Shown: positions 5,474-5,877 of the stretch, one piece after another | Position numbering within the stretch: position 1 is the stretch's first letter | How the letters are laid out: each line of letters begins with the position of its first letter | DNA from: SSS58A sp041648155 | GTDB lineage: Bacteria; Krumholzibacteriota; Krumholzibacteriia; Krumholzibacteriales; Krumholzibacteriaceae | Reading direction: 5' to 3' | Length of the DNA stretch: 5,877 nt | Assembly (NCBI GenBank): GCA_041648155.1 | Contig: JBAZPL010000163.1 | Coordinates: 1 to 5,877 of the forward strand | Translations under genes and position numbers: made by a program | The notes under the pieces: generated by a model | What the model saw: the letters and a program-made list of their open reading frames with translations, nothing else | What the model was told of the DNA's origin: nothing | The model's database searches: none

Positions 5474-5877
5474 GGCCTTCCCTCCTTCTTGAGGATTCGC
5501 GCAGCAAGTGCTTGCGACAGTTTGCCGGCGAGTCGCGTTTCGTCAAGATCCAGAAGATATGCTTGCAGAACAGGGTCCGGGGAGACAAATTAAGCCTGAC
5601 CTGCCGCCACAACAGCTTTTGCAACGCCTCGTTACGGTGTGGATTGTGCTTCTTGCTGCTCCCCAAATAGGCCCACAGCATGCAGAGCATGATGAGTGGC
5701 GCCAAGAACACGCCAAGGATCACGGACGATGGGCTCACCGCCGTCGTGCGGATCTGCGCGATGTCAAATCCGGCTAATCGCGAGAGGACCCAAAGGCGAT
5801 TGACTTCCAGCAAAAATAGATGCCCAAGATATATTTTCCCGCCGGGGTCGGCCGACCAGATGCCGTCGACTTCCGAG
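5466..5877 (-). CDS. C-terminal part of a probable SAM-dependent methyltransferase (5' end outside window)
   Basis: The frame is open from the window edge and gives 136 residues ending at TGA 5468-5466. The segment GHLFLLEVNRLWVLSRLAGF, followed by DIAQIRTT, resembles the late part of glycan- or lipid-associated class I methyltransferases, where a His-x-hydrophobic stretch precedes a helix and an AGF-x-x-x-x-I strand. A hydrophobic stretch follows (VILGVFLAPLIMLCMLWAYLG). Then comes LLWRQVRLNLSPRTLFCKHIFWILTKR, like the final strand pair (about LLFGEHLIVVARK) of those proteins. The SAM-binding motif itself would lie outside the window, so this is recognition by overall pattern only. The last 20 residues are basic and polar and extend into the ribosome-binding region of the next frame; the stop overlaps that ATG by eight bases (ATGAATGA). 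A TTG inside this frame at 5813 is not needed as a start. Confidence 0.5.
   Translation of the reverse strand, partial: SEVDGIWSADPGGKIYLGHLFLLEVNRLWVLSRLAGFDIAQIRTTAVSPSSVILGVFLAPLIMLCMLWAYLGSSKKHNPHRNEALQKLLWRQVRLNLSPRTLFCKHIFWILTKRDSPANCRKHLLRESSRRREGHE

Overview
ORGANISM. The window looks like a moderately GC-rich bacterial chromosome segment (composition judged by eye). Signal-peptide proteins, an outer-membrane beta-barrel protein and a secreted GH92 glycosidase point to a diderm (Gram-negative) bacterium. The mix of GH92, DUF4342, ArfB and an Ada protein would fit a member of the FCB superphylum or a related uncultured phylum, but this is inference and no phylum can be fixed from this sequence. 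LAYOUT. Every gene I accept lies on the minus strand, so transcription runs from high to low coordinates. In that order they are: (1) 5877-5466, the C-terminal end of a probable SAM-dependent methyltransferase entering from outside the window; (2) 5473-5224, a broken remnant of a small membrane protein whose N-terminal and central parts lie in different frames; (3) 5181-4453, an intact class I SAM-dependent methyltransferase; (4) 4456-4403, a possible 17-residue hydrophobic peptide ORF; (5) 4393-4139, a DUF4342 protein; (6) 4142-3714, ArfB-type peptidyl-tRNA hydrolase (ribosome rescue); (7) 3717-2848, an exported beta-barrel protein; (8) 2836-602, a secreted GH92 alpha-mannosidase-type enzyme; (9) 498-1, the N-terminal part of an Ada-type alkylation-response regulator/repair protein that runs off the window. 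ORGANISATION. Items 3 to 8 are packed like one transcription unit. There are stop/start overlaps at 5181-5178 (ATGA, involving only a remnant frame), 4456-4453 (GTGA), 4142-4139 (ATGA) and 3717-3714 (ATGA). At 2850-2844 the stop codon of the barrel gene forms part of the Shine-Dalgarno sequence TAAGGAG of the GH92 gene. After GH92 there is a gap of about 100 bases before ada, which has its own strong ribosome-binding site, so ada could be a separate unit or the last gene. I found no convincing promoter, operator, terminator, tRNA, CRISPR array or insertion sequence. FUNCTION. The barrel protein and the GH92 enzyme are the best candidates for a functional pair (outer-membrane protein plus exported mannosidase). 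ArfB and Ada are housekeeping or stress functions, and their grouping here may simply reflect operon packing. I do not see clear evidence of a new multi-gene system. The most notable items are the tiny hydrophobic ORF, the decayed membrane-protein gene and the unusually chained translation signals.
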